In this document: piece by piece, positions 49,247 through 57,915 of the stretch
Layout: the number at the start of each line of letters is the position of its first letter
Numbering within the stretch: the stretch's first letter is position 1
Origin: DATJPD01 sp035506575
Lineage (GTDB): Bacteria > Pseudomonadota > Alphaproteobacteria > CACIAM-22H2
NCBI GenBank assembly: GCA_035506575.1
Contig: DATJPD010000068.1
Coordinates: forward strand, 44,179 to 108,178
Reading direction: 5' to 3'
DNA: 64,000 nucleotides
The notes under the pieces: model-generated
Told to the model about the DNA's origin: nothing
Database searches by the model: none
What the model saw: only the letters and a program-made list of their open reading frames with translations
Made by a program: the position numbers and the translations under genes

Positions 49247-50572
49247 ATGTCCGAGCAACGTCGATTGCGCCTGACCGCGTTCATGCGGCCGGTGAGCCTG
49301 CACACCGGCGCCTGGCGCTATCCGGGTGCGGCACCCGATGCCAATTTCAACTTCCAGCTCATCGTGCGCATGGCGCAGACCCTCGAGCGCGGCTGTTTCG
49401 ACGGCTTCTTCATGGCCGACCACCTGGCCGTGCTCAACATGCCCGTGGACGCGCTCAAGCGCAGCGCCACCGTCACCTCGTTCGAGCCGTTCACCCTGCT
49501 GTCCGCATTGGCGATGGTGACCGAGCGCCTGGGGCTCCTCGCCACCGGTTCGACCACCTTCGACGCGCCCTATCACGTGGCGCGGCGCTTCGCCTCGCTC
49601 GACCACATCAGCGGCGGACGCGCCGGCTGGAACATCGTCACCACCTCCAACCCGGACGCCGCCCTGAATTTCGGGCTCGACGAGCACGTGGAGCACGACG
49701 AGCGTTACCGCCGCGCGCGCGAGTTCTACGACGTGGTGACCGGCCTGTGGGACAGCTGGGCGGAAGACGCCTTCGTCCGCGACGTCGAGGGCGGCATCTA
49801 TTCGGATCCCAGCCGGATGCACGTGCTGAACCACAAGGGCAAGTACTACTCGGTGCGCGGCCCGCTCAACATCGCCCGGCCGATCCAGGGCTGGCCGGTG
49901 ATCGTCCAGGCGGGCGCGTCCGAGGCCGGACGACAGCTTGCGGCGGAGACCGCCGAAGCCGTGTTCACCGCACAGAGCGATCTCGCCACCGGCCAGCGCT
50001 TCTACAAGGACGTGAAGAGCCGGATGGAGAAGCTCGGCCGCAACCCCGAGCATATGAAGATCCTGCCGGGCTGCTTCGTCATCGTCGGGGATTCCGTGGA
50101 GGAGGCGAAGGAGAAGCGCCTGAAGCTCGACAGTCTCGTCAACTACGACAGCGCGATCGCGTCTCTGTCGATCGCGCTCGGCCACGACGCGTCGAAATTC
50201 GACCCCGACGCCCCCCTGCCCGAGATCCCCGAGAGTAACGCGAGCCAGAGCGGGCGCGAGCGCGCCATCGCACTCGGCAAGCGCGACAATCTCACCGTGC
50301 GCCAGCTCGCGCAGCGGCTGGGCGGATTCTCCGGCCTTGCGATGGTCGGAACGCCGAAGACCATCGCCGACCAGATGGAGGAGTGGCTGACCTCACGGGG
50401 CTCGGACGGCTTCACCATCCAGTTCCCGTATTTACCCGCGGGGGTCGACGACTTCGTCGGACGCGTAGTCCCGGAGCTGCAGCGGCGCGGGCTGTTCCGG
50501 CGCGAATACGAGGGCCGCACCTTGCGCGAGAATTTGGGCCTGCCGCGACCCAAGAACAGGTTTTTCGACTGA
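49247..50572 (+). CDS. FMN-dependent monooxygenase, NtaA/SnaA/DszA type (LLM family)
   Basis: The 441-residue length and the motifs LTAFMRPVSLHTGAWRYPG, GCFDGFFMADHLAVLNMPV and HISGGRAGWNIVTTSNPDAALNFG are characteristic of nitrilotriacetate monooxygenase-like enzymes. They use FMNH2 from a separate reductase to oxidise organosulfur or aminocarboxylate compounds. The ATG follows GAGG by seven bases. No flavin reductase or transporter is next to it. It is divergent from the cyclase gene and convergent with the response regulator at 50594. Confidence 0.92.
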   Translation: MSEQRRLRLTAFMRPVSLHTGAWRYPGAAPDANFNFQLIVRMAQTLERGCFDGFFMADHLAVLNMPVDALKRSATVTSFEPFTLLSALAMVTERLGLLATGSTTFDAPYHVARRFASLDHISGGRAGWNIVTTSNPDAALNFGLDEHVEHDERYRRAREFYDVVTGLWDSWAEDAFVRDVEGGIYSDPSRMHVLNHKGKYYSVRGPLNIARPIQGWPVIVQAGASEAGRQLAAETAEAVFTAQSDLATGQRFYKDVKSRMEKLGRNPEHMKILPGCFVIVGDSVEEAKEKRLKLDSLVNYDSAIASLSIALGHDASKFDPDAPLPEIPESNASQSGRERAIALGKRDNLTVRQLAQRLGGFSGLAMVGTPKTIADQMEEWLTSRGSDGFTIQFPYLPAGVDDFVGRVVPELQRRGLFRREYEGRTLRENLGLPRPKNRFFD

Positions 50573-50593
50573 TCCGTACGGGCGGGCGCCACA

Positions 50594-51004
50594 TCAGCCA
50601 CGCCGGCGCGCGGCGGCCTGGAGGGCGGCGCGCACGCGCGCCTCGAGCTCGTTGCGCTTCACGGGCTTGACGATGTAGCCCTCGGCGCCGAGCTGTGCTG
50701 CATGCTGGACGATCGCCGTCTCGGTGTGGACCGTCGTGAAGATGACCGGGATCACCGCCGCCGGAACCCAGGGATGCCGGCGCAGCTCGTCCAGGAATGC
50801 GAGCCCGTCCATCGGCTTCATGTTGATGTCGCAGATGATCAAGCCAGGACTCGCCGCATCGAGCTGCTGCAAGGCTTCCGTGCCGTCGCCCGCCTGGAAG
50901 ATCGTCTCGAATCCGATGTCGCGCAGCATGGCGGTGAGGATCTCGCGCGTGAAGTCGCTGTCGTCGACCACGAGGACATGGGTCGCCTTCAGGTCAATCG
51001 TCAT
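50594..51004 (-). CDS. Single-domain response regulator (CheY-like)
   Basis: The 136-residue receiver domain has the acidic pair VDDSD (residues 14-15), the phospho-acceptor D59 (LIICDINMKPMDG) and the conserved Lys in YIVKPVKRNEL. There is no output domain. GGAGAGAGC precedes the ATG. It lies 12 bp downstream of the hybrid kinase gene, so it is probably the target of that kinase's HPt domain and passes the signal to a partner protein. Confidence 0.92.
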   Translation of the reverse strand: MTIDLKATHVLVVDDSDFTREILTAMLRDIGFETIFQAGDGTEALQQLDAASPGLIICDINMKPMDGLAFLDELRRHPWVPAAVIPVIFTTVHTETAIVQHAAQLGAEGYIVKPVKRNELEARVRAALQAAARRRG

Positions 51005-51016
51005 GCTCTCTCCGGA

Positions 51017-53242
51017 TCAGTTCGCCGGCCGCAGCTGGTCCACGACGTCTTTCACGCGAGCGAATGCCGGGGCAAGCCGCGCCTGTACCGCCTGCGCATC
51101 GTCCCACGCCCCGGAGCGGACGGCCGCCTGAAGCTCGCTCAGGAGGCTGGCGAGCTGCTCCGCGCCCGCGGTGCGCGAGGCACCCAGCGCCGAATGGGTG
51201 GCGTCGCGCAGCGCGTCGATCCTGCGGCCCGCGCAGGCGCGCTCGATGTCGGCGATGAGCGGCGCCGTGCCTTCGACATAGCGCCGCAGCAGGATCACGG
51301 CCGTGGCGTTGATGCTCCCGAGGTTCTGGCGCATCTGGTCGAGATTGAGGATCTCGGCCGCGTCTGCGGGGGGGACGTCGCTTGAGCGCGGCGGAATCCC
51401 CGGAACGGACGGCCGTCCGGCCGCGGGCAGCCAGCGGCTCAAGATGTCGCGGACGGCGGCAAGCGAGGCCGGCTTGCGGATCTGATCGTCCACGCCCGCC
51501 GTACGGTACCGCTCGCTGTCCCGGATCAGCACGTCCGCCGTGAATGTCACGATCGGGACCCGGCGGCGCCCCTCGCGGCACTCGATCTCGCGGATCGCGG
51601 CGGCCAACGCCAGCCCGTCCATATCGGGCATGTGAATGTCGGTGATCACGAGACCGTACCGGGTATGCCGGAACCGCTCGAGCGCCTGCCGTCCGTTGTC
51701 GACCAGATCGGCCGCGTGTCCCAGCTGTGCAAGCTGCCGTGCCAGCACCATCCGGTTGGTCGAGTTGTCCTCGGCCACCAGGATCAGCTCGCCCGCGGCG
51801 AGTGCCGTGTCCCGGTCTGGCGGAGCAGCGGAAGCGGCGGCGGCAGACGGGGAGGCATTGCCGGCCGGCGTGGAACTCGGCGCGACCGCGACGCTGAACC
51901 AGAACGTCGAGCCCCGTCCGGGCGTGCTGTCCACCCCGATCTCCCCGCCCATCCGCTCGACCAGCTGCCTGGAAATCGACAGGCCGAGACCCGTGCCGCC
52001 GAAGCGGCGGGTCGTCGAACCATCGGCCTGGACGAAGGGCTGGAACAGGCGCGCGCGGACATCGGGTGCGATACCGATACCGGTGTCGCGGACCTCGATG
52101 CGCAGCATGAGACCGCCCGCCGCACCGGCCGCGCAAGACACCGCCACGCCGACGTCGCCGCGCTCGGTGAACTTGATCGCGTTGCCGACCAGGTTGAACA
52201 GGATCTGCCGCAGGCGCACGGGATCGGAATCGACGAAGGGCGGCACCGCCGGATCGACGGTGGTCGTGAGACGCAGACCTTTGCCGTGGGCCTGTGCCGC
52301 CAGGGCATCCGCAACCCCTTCGACGAGTGCTGCCGGCGATACGGGCACGCACTCGAGCTCGATCCGCCCGGCCTCGAGCTTCGAGAAATTCAGGACGTCA
52401 TCGATGATCTTGAGGAGCGACGAAGCGGACTCCCGCGCGAATTTCGTCAGCTCGCGTTGTTCGTCGTCGAGCCGGGTGCGCTGCAGGATTTCGAGCAACC
52501 CCAGCACGCCGTTCATCGGCGTGCGGATCTCGTGGCTCATGGTGGCGAGGAAACTCGACTTCGCCTGTGCGGCGGCCTCCGCCGCCTCCTTGGCGATGCG
52601 CAGATCGGCGATCAGGCGGGCGTGGCCGAGTGCGACCACCGCCTGGTCGGCGAAATTCATCAGCATCGACACTTCCTGGTCGGAGAAGCGACCGGGAGGG
52701 ACCCGATGCACGGCGATCACGCCGATCGGCTCGTTCTCGCGCATCATGGGGACCGCGACGAGCGCCCGGACACCGACGATTTCGGTGATGTGCGAGAAGT
52801 CGTAGCCGGGCTCGGCGAGCAGGTCGGGAACGTTGATCACCGCCCGGTCGAGGACGGCGCGGCTGGCGAGCGAACCCCGATGCGGGACCAGCGGAAACGT
52901 GCGCTCCATCTCCTCCCGCGCCGCGGCCGGGTAGCTGTTGTTCGCCACCAGATGGAGCCGCTCGCCGTCGAACAGGAACATGGCACCCACGGTGGCTTTG
53001 CAGAGAGCCACGGCACTTTCAAGAATCTCACCGAACACCGGTCGCGTGTCGGCGGGTGATGCAACGATCGCGCGCAGGATGGCTCCCGTGGCCGTCTGCT
53101 GCGCAAGTGCCGTTGACAGATCCTGCGTCCGCTCGCGGAACAGCGCACGGCTTCGCCTGACCCTCACGACCGCGACGATGAGCATCGCGCCAATGGCGAC
53201 ACCCACAAGCAGCGTCGCCATCATCAGCGGGTAACCGGCCAC
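51017..53242 (-). CDS. Hybrid sensor histidine kinase (GAF-HisKA-HATPase-REC-HPt)
   Basis: The start is a GTG at 53242; ATG codons a few residues later are alternatives. The 741-residue protein has one N-terminal membrane helix, a GAF-type sensor (about 55-210, with VPHRGSLASRAVLDRAVINVPDL), then the H-box FLATMSHEIRTPMNGVLG (His near 236). The N-box is NLVGNAIKFTERG, followed by DTGIGIA and GGTGLGLSISRQL. The receiver domain has LVAEDNSTNRMV and LVITDIHMPDMDG. The C-terminal HPt domain carries His in ATHSALGASR. It would run a full phosphorelay and hand the phosphate to the CheY-like protein encoded next. Confidence 0.93.
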   Translation of the reverse strand: MAGYPLMMATLLVGVAIGAMLIVAVVRVRRSRALFRERTQDLSTALAQQTATGAILRAIVASPADTRPVFGEILESAVALCKATVGAMFLFDGERLHLVANNSYPAAAREEMERTFPLVPHRGSLASRAVLDRAVINVPDLLAEPGYDFSHITEIVGVRALVAVPMMRENEPIGVIAVHRVPPGRFSDQEVSMLMNFADQAVVALGHARLIADLRIAKEAAEAAAQAKSSFLATMSHEIRTPMNGVLGLLEILQRTRLDDEQRELTKFARESASSLLKIIDDVLNFSKLEAGRIELECVPVSPAALVEGVADALAAQAHGKGLRLTTTVDPAVPPFVDSDPVRLRQILFNLVGNAIKFTERGDVGVAVSCAAGAAGGLMLRIEVRDTGIGIAPDVRARLFQPFVQADGSTTRRFGGTGLGLSISRQLVERMGGEIGVDSTPGRGSTFWFSVAVAPSSTPAGNASPSAAAASAAPPDRDTALAAGELILVAEDNSTNRMVLARQLAQLGHAADLVDNGRQALERFRHTRYGLVITDIHMPDMDGLALAAAIREIECREGRRRVPIVTFTADVLIRDSERYRTAGVDDQIRKPASLAAVRDILSRWLPAAGRPSVPGIPPRSSDVPPADAAEILNLDQMRQNLGSINATAVILLRRYVEGTAPLIADIERACAGRRIDALRDATHSALGASRTAGAEQLASLLSELQAAVRSGAWDDAQAVQARLAPAFARVKDVVDQLRPAN

Positions 53243-53375
53243 GCCCCCTCGGCCCTCGTTTCCGCGCCTTGGCGGCGCATCTGCCCGACGGCATGATGCG
53301 CGAGAATCAGGGCCTGTTTCTACGGCTTTTTCAGCGCGGCCGCCCGCAATTCTGCGGCCGCATATCGGCGTGGGC

Positions 53376-53570
53376 TCAGCCGATCTCGCTCTCGCGCACG
53401 ACGCGCTTACGGCCGTCGAAGAGAGATTCGACCTGGTACTGGTTTTCCGTCGCGGTCGGCGGCAGGAGCCGCTCGATCTTCACCTCGCCCGACATCTGCA
53501 TGCGGCCAAAGGCACCCGCCGGCTTGTAATGCACCTGCTGTCCGATCTGATACTTGTGCTGCTTGATCAT
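53376..53570 (-). CDS. Conserved-looking 64-residue cytoplasmic protein
   Basis: The ATG at 53570 has AGGAGCGCG directly upstream. The basic protein (IKQHKYQIGQQVHYKPAGAFGRMQMSGEVKIERLLPP, then YQVESLFDGRKRVVRESEIG) looks like a small beta-barrel of the SH3/KOW type, with the signature pattern 'Y.VGQ.V.Y...' and 'Y.V.S..DG..RVV.ESE'. Such small proteins are common in alphaproteobacteria and have no known role. It stands alone, between the kinase gene and a 333-bp noncoding stretch. Confidence 0.65.
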   Translation of the reverse strand: MIKQHKYQIGQQVHYKPAGAFGRMQMSGEVKIERLLPPTATENQYQVESLFDGRKRVVRESEIG

Positions 53571-53903
53571 CGCGCTCCTGCTCCTGAAACCATCGCCCGG
53601 CGAACCGCGAATTCCGCGAAAGCTGCAAACCGCTCCGGGCGCCGCGGCGCCGGAAGATCAAGTGACGGTCTGGAGGAATGCGGGGCCGGACGTGCTGCCG
53701 GGCCGAGCCGACCCGAAGGGTGAGACTTGATGCCAACACTATAGGCCGATGGTGCGGAAATGCAACGGACGGCGGGACGGCCGTTAACCTTGGTTAAGCG
53801 GCCGGAACGCGCTCAACCCTTTGTGTTGTAGGGGAATTTCGCGGTATCGGCGAGCCGGCGTGGCCGGCTCGCCCGCGTCCCGGGTCAGATCGAACGCCCA
53901 GGC
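53571..53903. other. 333-bp noncoding region with two inverted repeats
   Basis: There is no plausible gene here. A palindrome TTAACCTTGGTTAA occurs at 53784-53797; its halves equal the CtrA core TTAACC. A perfect 11-bp stem (GGCGAGCCGGC/GCCGGCTCGCC, loop GTG) lies at 53849-53873, 31 bp past the lipoprotein stop, and may end that transcript although it has no U-tract. Confidence 0.6.
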
Positions 53904-54191
53904 TTAAATCGAATGCCAGGTGCCGTTGACACACTGCAATGTGGTGCCGGGGAGCTCCGGCGGGTTGATCGCCGACCCCGACACGTAGCTGCGCGAGGTG
54001 TAGACGCACGAGTGCTGCGGCGGCACAACGGCCACGGCCGGCGGCGGCACTGTCGGCGCCGGTGCCGCGTACATGGCGGTCGGCGACGTCGTCACCGGGC
54101 TGGTGGCGGCAGGGGTTTCATAGGTCGGCTCGCAGGCTGCGAGCAGCAACAAACCGGACGCTCCGCATAGTGCGGCGCACAAGGGTTTCAT
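53904..54191 (-). CDS. Small lipoprotein of unknown function, EcfG-preceded
   Basis: The ATG at 54191 follows GGAGG by eight bases. The 95-residue protein has a lipoprotein signal (PLCAALCGASGLLLLAAC, lipobox LAAC), a Thr/Pro/Ala-rich linker and a C-terminal part with CVYTSRSYVSGSAINPPELPGTTLQCVNGTW, where two Cys could pair. The end (LQCVNGTWHSI) resembles small bacterial envelope modules. A perfect EcfG-type promoter lies 33 bp upstream, which suggests a role in stress. Function unknown. Confidence 0.7.
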   Translation of the reverse strand: MKPLCAALCGASGLLLLAACEPTYETPAATSPVTTSPTAMYAAPAPTVPPPAVAVVPPQHSCVYTSRSYVSGSAINPPELPGTTLQCVNGTWHSI

Positions 54192-54223
54192 GAGCTGGCC
54201 TCCAACTCAATTTGTGCCACCTC

Positions 54224-54248
54224 AACGCCGCCCGGATGGGGCGGTTCC
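54224..54248 (-). promoter_or_regulatory. EcfG-type general stress promoter on the minus strand
   Basis: Read on the minus strand, GGAAC (54248-54244) and CGTT (54227-54224) are separated by exactly 16 bases. The lipoprotein ATG is 33 bases downstream of CGTT. It is inside the 75-bp gap behind the MFS gene, where nothing else explains it. Confidence 0.7.
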
Positions 54249-54265
54249 CGGCTGCGCCCGTGACC

Positions 54266-55444
54266 TTATCTGGATGGGACCGCGAGGCGGTCGGCGCGCT
54301 GTGGCGCCAGCGCCAGCACGGCCACGACCAGCAGCGGCAGACATACGAGGTTCACCGCCGGCCAGCCGAATGACGCCATGACGGCGCCGGCGGAGAACGA
54401 GGCCAGCAGATTGGCGCTGTAGACGAACAGCGAGTTGAGCCCCTGCGCGCGGGTCTTGCCTGATACCGGATAGGTGCTGGCCAGCAGCAGCGTGCCGCCG
54501 TTGAAGAGGAAGTTCCATCCGAGGCCCGACAGGCCGAGCTCGAGGATGTAGGCGCCGAGCGTCTGCTCGGCGAGCGCGGTAAGCAGGCATCCGGCGCCGC
54601 TGGCCACCACACCGCATGCCACCAGGCCGCGCAATCCCATCCGTGACACGAGCAGCGGGTTGAAAAACGACGGCAGGTACATGAGCGCGAAATGCACCTG
54701 CAGCACGGTCGCCGATGCGGCGAGCGAAAACCCGCAATCGTGCAGCGACAAGGGAGCTGCGTTCATCGTCAAGGTCATGACGGCGAACCCGACGGCGCAG
54801 ATGGCGCTTGCTTTCACGAACCCGGCATTGAGCGTGAATTCCGGCGCCGTCGTGGACGCCTCCGCGCGCGATCCGTCACGTCCGAGGTCTGCTGACAAGA
54901 AGGTCTGCGATGCCGCGAGGCAGATGCACACCACGACCAGGGCGGCAAACGCCCCGGCATAGGGGACAGGGCCCAGCACGTCTGCGTGACTGGCAAGGAA
55001 CGGTCCGGCGATGCCGCCCATGACTCCGGCGCCGGTGACGATCGCGACCGCGGAGGTGCGCTCGTGCGGCGTCCTGGCGGCATCGATGGCGGCGAACCGG
55101 TAGTACTGACCGAAGGCGCTGAAGAGCCCGAGGAGAAACGTGCCGGCGATCAGGAGCGTGAAGCTCCCGGCCATCAGCGCCACAAGGCAGACGCCCCCGC
55201 CCACGGCACCGATCCCGGCCTTGAACAGGAAGCCGCCGCGCCGGCCCAGGCGCCCCATGAGGGACGACGCGGGATAGATCATCAGGAGCGTGCCGAGCAC
55301 CGTGGCCGTCACCGGCAAGGTGCTTAGCGCCGGCGACGGCGCCAGAAACGCTCCCGACAGGCTGGATACGGCGGTCAGGAGCGAGGTCACGCTCCCCGTC
55401 AGCGCCTGGCCTGCGGCCAGGACGACGATGTCTCGCGAAGGCAT
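54266..55444 (-). CDS. MFS transporter (12 TM, YCII/Bcr-unrelated small subfamily)
   Basis: The ATG at 55444 (MPSRDIVVLAAGQALTG) begins the homologous part. The 392-residue protein has about 12 membrane helices. Motif A is reduced (SSLMGRLGRRGGFLFKAG). TM4 has LLGLFSAFGQYYRFAAIDAARTPHERTSAVAIVTGAGVMGG, which is typical of the MFS branch that includes putative drug and metabolite exporters. It is divergent from the GlxA-type regulator gene with 101 bp between them, so that regulator probably controls it. Substrate unknown. Confidence 0.88.
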   Translation of the reverse strand: MPSRDIVVLAAGQALTGSVTSLLTAVSSLSGAFLAPSPALSTLPVTATVLGTLLMIYPASSLMGRLGRRGGFLFKAGIGAVGGGVCLVALMAGSFTLLIAGTFLLGLFSAFGQYYRFAAIDAARTPHERTSAVAIVTGAGVMGGIAGPFLASHADVLGPVPYAGAFAALVVVCICLAASQTFLSADLGRDGSRAEASTTAPEFTLNAGFVKASAICAVGFAVMTLTMNAAPLSLHDCGFSLAASATVLQVHFALMYLPSFFNPLLVSRMGLRGLVACGVVASGAGCLLTALAEQTLGAYILELGLSGLGWNFLFNGGTLLLASTYPVSGKTRAQGLNSLFVYSANLLASFSAGAVMASFGWPAVNLVCLPLLVVAVLALAPQRADRLAVPSR

Positions 55445-55545
55445 GGCTCCGATGCTCCCTGAAGGTCCGTGCCGCAACTCTGGGGCTGACGCGGGCTTGG
55501 CAGCTATGACATTATCCCCTCGTTTTCTGCCAACAGGAGCGTCCC

Positions 55546-56571
55546 ATGGACCGACGTCAGGGCCGCCGTGTGGTCATCGTCGCCTTCGATGCCGCCCAGC
55601 TCCTCGATATCGCCGGGCCGTTGCAAACCTTCGCCACGACCTGCGAGCTGGTGGCACGCGATGCCGGTGGCACGCGACCGTACGACATCGTCCTCGTGTC
55701 GCGCGCCGGCGGCCCCGTGCGCACGACCTCGGGCCTTGTCGTCGAGACCAAGCCGCTCTCGGCGGTCGCGCGCCAGCCGATCGATACGATCATCGCGGTC
55801 GGCGGACGCGGCGTGCATGTCGCGGCGCGCGACCCGAGGCTCGTGCAGTGGTTCACCCGCTCCGCGGCGCGGGCGCGCCGGGTCTGCTCGGTGTGCACCG
55901 GCGCCTTCCTCCTGGCGGAAACCGGGCTCCTCGCCGGCCGGCGGGCGACCACGCACTGGGAGTTCTGCGCCGCCCTCCAGGACCGCCATCCGGACGTCCG
56001 AGTCGAGGCCGACCCGATCTACATCCGCGACGGACGGGTCTGGACCTCGGCAGGCATCACGGCCGGCATCGACCTGGCGCTGGCACTCGTCGAAGACGAC
56101 CTCGGGCGGGCGGTCGCCTTGCAGACGGCCCGGCACCTGGTGGTTTTTCTCAAGCGGCCGGGCGGCCAGGCGCAGTTCAGCGAGCCGCTGAAGGCCCAGG
56201 CCGCGGCCGGCGCCGACGGGCAGTTCGCGGCGCTGCATGCCTGGATGACCGACAATCTCGCGAGCGATCTCAGCGTCGAGCGACTGGCGGCCCAGGCCGG
56301 CATGAGCCCGCGCCATTTCGCACGCCTCTACGCGGCCAGGCACGGCACGACGCCGGCCAAGGCGGTCGAGGTCCTGCGCGTCGAGGCGGCCCGGCGGGCC
56401 CTCGAGGAGACGCCCGCACCGATCAAGCGGGTCGCCGCGATCTGCGGGTTCGGCGACGAGGAGCGGATGCGGCGGAGCTTCCTGCGGCACCTCGGCTCAA
56501 GCCCGCTCGACTACCGGCGGCGCTTCGCGGCCCCGGCACGCGGCCGAGGGGCGCTCGAGGCCGCCGATTAG
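55546..56571 (+). CDS. GlxA-family transcriptional regulator (DJ-1/PfpI + AraC HTH)
   Basis: The 341-residue protein has an N-terminal DJ-1/PfpI-like domain: VVIVAFDAAQLLDIAGPLQTF, then VCSVCTGAFLLAETGLLAGRRATTHWE, with a nucleophile-elbow Cys. It ends with two AraC-type helix-turn-helix motifs (SVERLAAQAGMSPRHFARLYAARHG and KRVAAICGFGDEERMRRSFLRHLGSSPLDYRR). Such proteins sense small amines or other metabolites. It is divergent from the MFS gene, the most likely target, and 54 bp upstream of a binding-protein gene, which may be a second target. Confidence 0.92.
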   Translation: MDRRQGRRVVIVAFDAAQLLDIAGPLQTFATTCELVARDAGGTRPYDIVLVSRAGGPVRTTSGLVVETKPLSAVARQPIDTIIAVGGRGVHVAARDPRLVQWFTRSAARARRVCSVCTGAFLLAETGLLAGRRATTHWEFCAALQDRHPDVRVEADPIYIRDGRVWTSAGITAGIDLALALVEDDLGRAVALQTARHLVVFLKRPGGQAQFSEPLKAQAAAGADGQFAALHAWMTDNLASDLSVERLAAQAGMSPRHFARLYAARHGTTPAKAVEVLRVEAARRALEETPAPIKRVAAICGFGDEERMRRSFLRHLGSSPLDYRRRFAAPARGRGALEAAD

Positions 56572-56625
56572 GCTCTGGTGCTGCGCGCCCCGAGCGGCGA
56601 CAATCGGACGTTGGGGAGGAATGCG

Positions 56626-57453
56626 ATGCGTCAGATCGTCTGCACCGCCGCCGCGGTGATCGCCGGCCTCTGCGCCGCCGCCGCCCAACCCGTCCAGCAA
56701 CAAATACCCGGAGCACCCCGCATGACCACCGCTTCGCCCGAAGTCCTGAAAGACCTGGCACCCACCGGGAAGATCCGGTTCGCGATCAATCTCGGCAACA
56801 TCGTGCTGGCGCAAAAGGATCCGGCCACCGGCGCTCCGAAGGGCGTGACCGTGGACCTGGCGCGCGAGCTCGGCCGCCGCCTCGACCGTCCGATCGAGCT
56901 CGTGCCGTTCGACGCGGCGGGCAAGTCGTTCGAGGCGCTCAAGGCCGGACAGGTGGACGTCGTGTTCCTGGCGATCGAGCCGGTGCGCGCGAACGAGATC
57001 GCTTTCACCGCCCCCTACGTGCTGATCGAAGGCGTCTACATGGTGCCGAAGGATTCGCCGCTAAAGACGGTCGCCGACGTCGACCGGCCCGGCATCCGGG
57101 TCGGCGTCAACAAGGCGTCCGCGTACGACCTGTTCCTGACGCGGACCTTGAAGCATGCCGAGCTCATCCGCAGCGACAATGGCGTCGAGCTGTTCGTGCA
57201 GCAGAAGCTCGATGCGGCCGGCGGCGTGAAGCAGCCGCTGGTCGCCTATGCGCGCGAGCATCCGGAGGTGCGGATCATGGATGGCCGCTTCATGGAGATC
57301 CAGCAGGCGATGGGCACGGCCAAGGGACGCGAAGCCGGGGCGCGCTATCTGCGTGCGTTCGTCGAGGAGATGAAGAAGAGCGGCTTCGTCGCCGAGGGAC
57401 TCAAGCGCAGCCAGCAATTCGACGCAGCCGTGGCCCCGCCGGCCGGCAGCTGA
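56626..57453 (+). CDS. Periplasmic amino-acid-type (family 3) substrate-binding protein
   Basis: The ATG at 56626 has GGGGAGGAATGCG before it. The 275-residue protein has a signal peptide (MRQIVCTAAAVIAGLCAAAAQP) and the family-3 fold: GKIRFAINLGNIVLAQKDPATGAPKGVTVDLARELGRRL, then AGQVDVVFLAIEPVRANEIAFTAPYVLIEGVY. This pattern is that of polar amino acid or similar binding proteins. No permease or ATPase is adjacent. Downstream of GlxA it could be a sensing or scavenging component of the same response. Confidence 0.88.
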   Translation: MRQIVCTAAAVIAGLCAAAAQPVQQQIPGAPRMTTASPEVLKDLAPTGKIRFAINLGNIVLAQKDPATGAPKGVTVDLARELGRRLDRPIELVPFDAAGKSFEALKAGQVDVVFLAIEPVRANEIAFTAPYVLIEGVYMVPKDSPLKTVADVDRPGIRVGVNKASAYDLFLTRTLKHAELIRSDNGVELFVQQKLDAAGGVKQPLVAYAREHPEVRIMDGRFMEIQQAMGTAKGREAGARYLRAFVEEMKKSGFVAEGLKRSQQFDAAVAPPAGS

Positions 57454-57457
57454 GCCG

Positions 57458-57778
57458 TCACGGCGTCGCAGCCGGCAATTGCGACGGCTCGCTGCTGGCG
57501 CCCTGCTTGCCCGAGTGGATGAATCCCTTGAAGTCCTTGTCCGTGGCCGGGGAGCCCCGATCCTCGCACAGCTTGCGGTCCTTGCGGACCGTCCCCTCGA
57601 TGACCCGGCAGTCCTTCCCGGTCACCGCATCGGCGCCGTCCTCGGCCAATCCCTTGCCGTTCACGGCGCGGGGTGCCACCTCGGTCACCACAAAGAAGCC
57701 CGGGGCCGCACATCCCGCCAGCCAAGCAAAGGCCAAGCCCGCCGTGCATGCCGCCTTGATGCGGCGCGCCCTGGCCAC
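57458..57778 (-). CDS. Small lipoprotein of unknown function
   Basis: The GTG at 57778 gives the signal ARARRIKAACTAGLAFAWLAGC with lipobox LAGC; a TTG at 57829 is the only longer alternative. The 106-residue product continues FFVVTEVAPRAVNGKGLAEDG and DKDFKGFIHSGKQ. It is convergent with the binding-protein gene (4 bp between stops). An EcfG-like sequence with one mismatch (GGAGC-N16-CGTT, 57856-57832 on this strand) lies about 54 bp upstream of the GTG and would only fit this start. The protein has no known function. Confidence 0.6.
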   Translation of the reverse strand: MARARRIKAACTAGLAFAWLAGCAAPGFFVVTEVAPRAVNGKGLAEDGADAVTGKDCRVIEGTVRKDRKLCEDRGSPATDKDFKGFIHSGKQGASSEPSQLPAATP

Positions 57779-57915
57779 GCCGGGGGCAAAGTCGTGACAT
57801 CGGCTATCTCGACAGGGACGCACGCCCAAACAACGGTCCTGATGCCGAAATGCTCCACCTGTCCCGGCATCGGCTGCTAGTCTGGGCGCAAGAAAAGACC
57901 TGGGAGGACACGACC

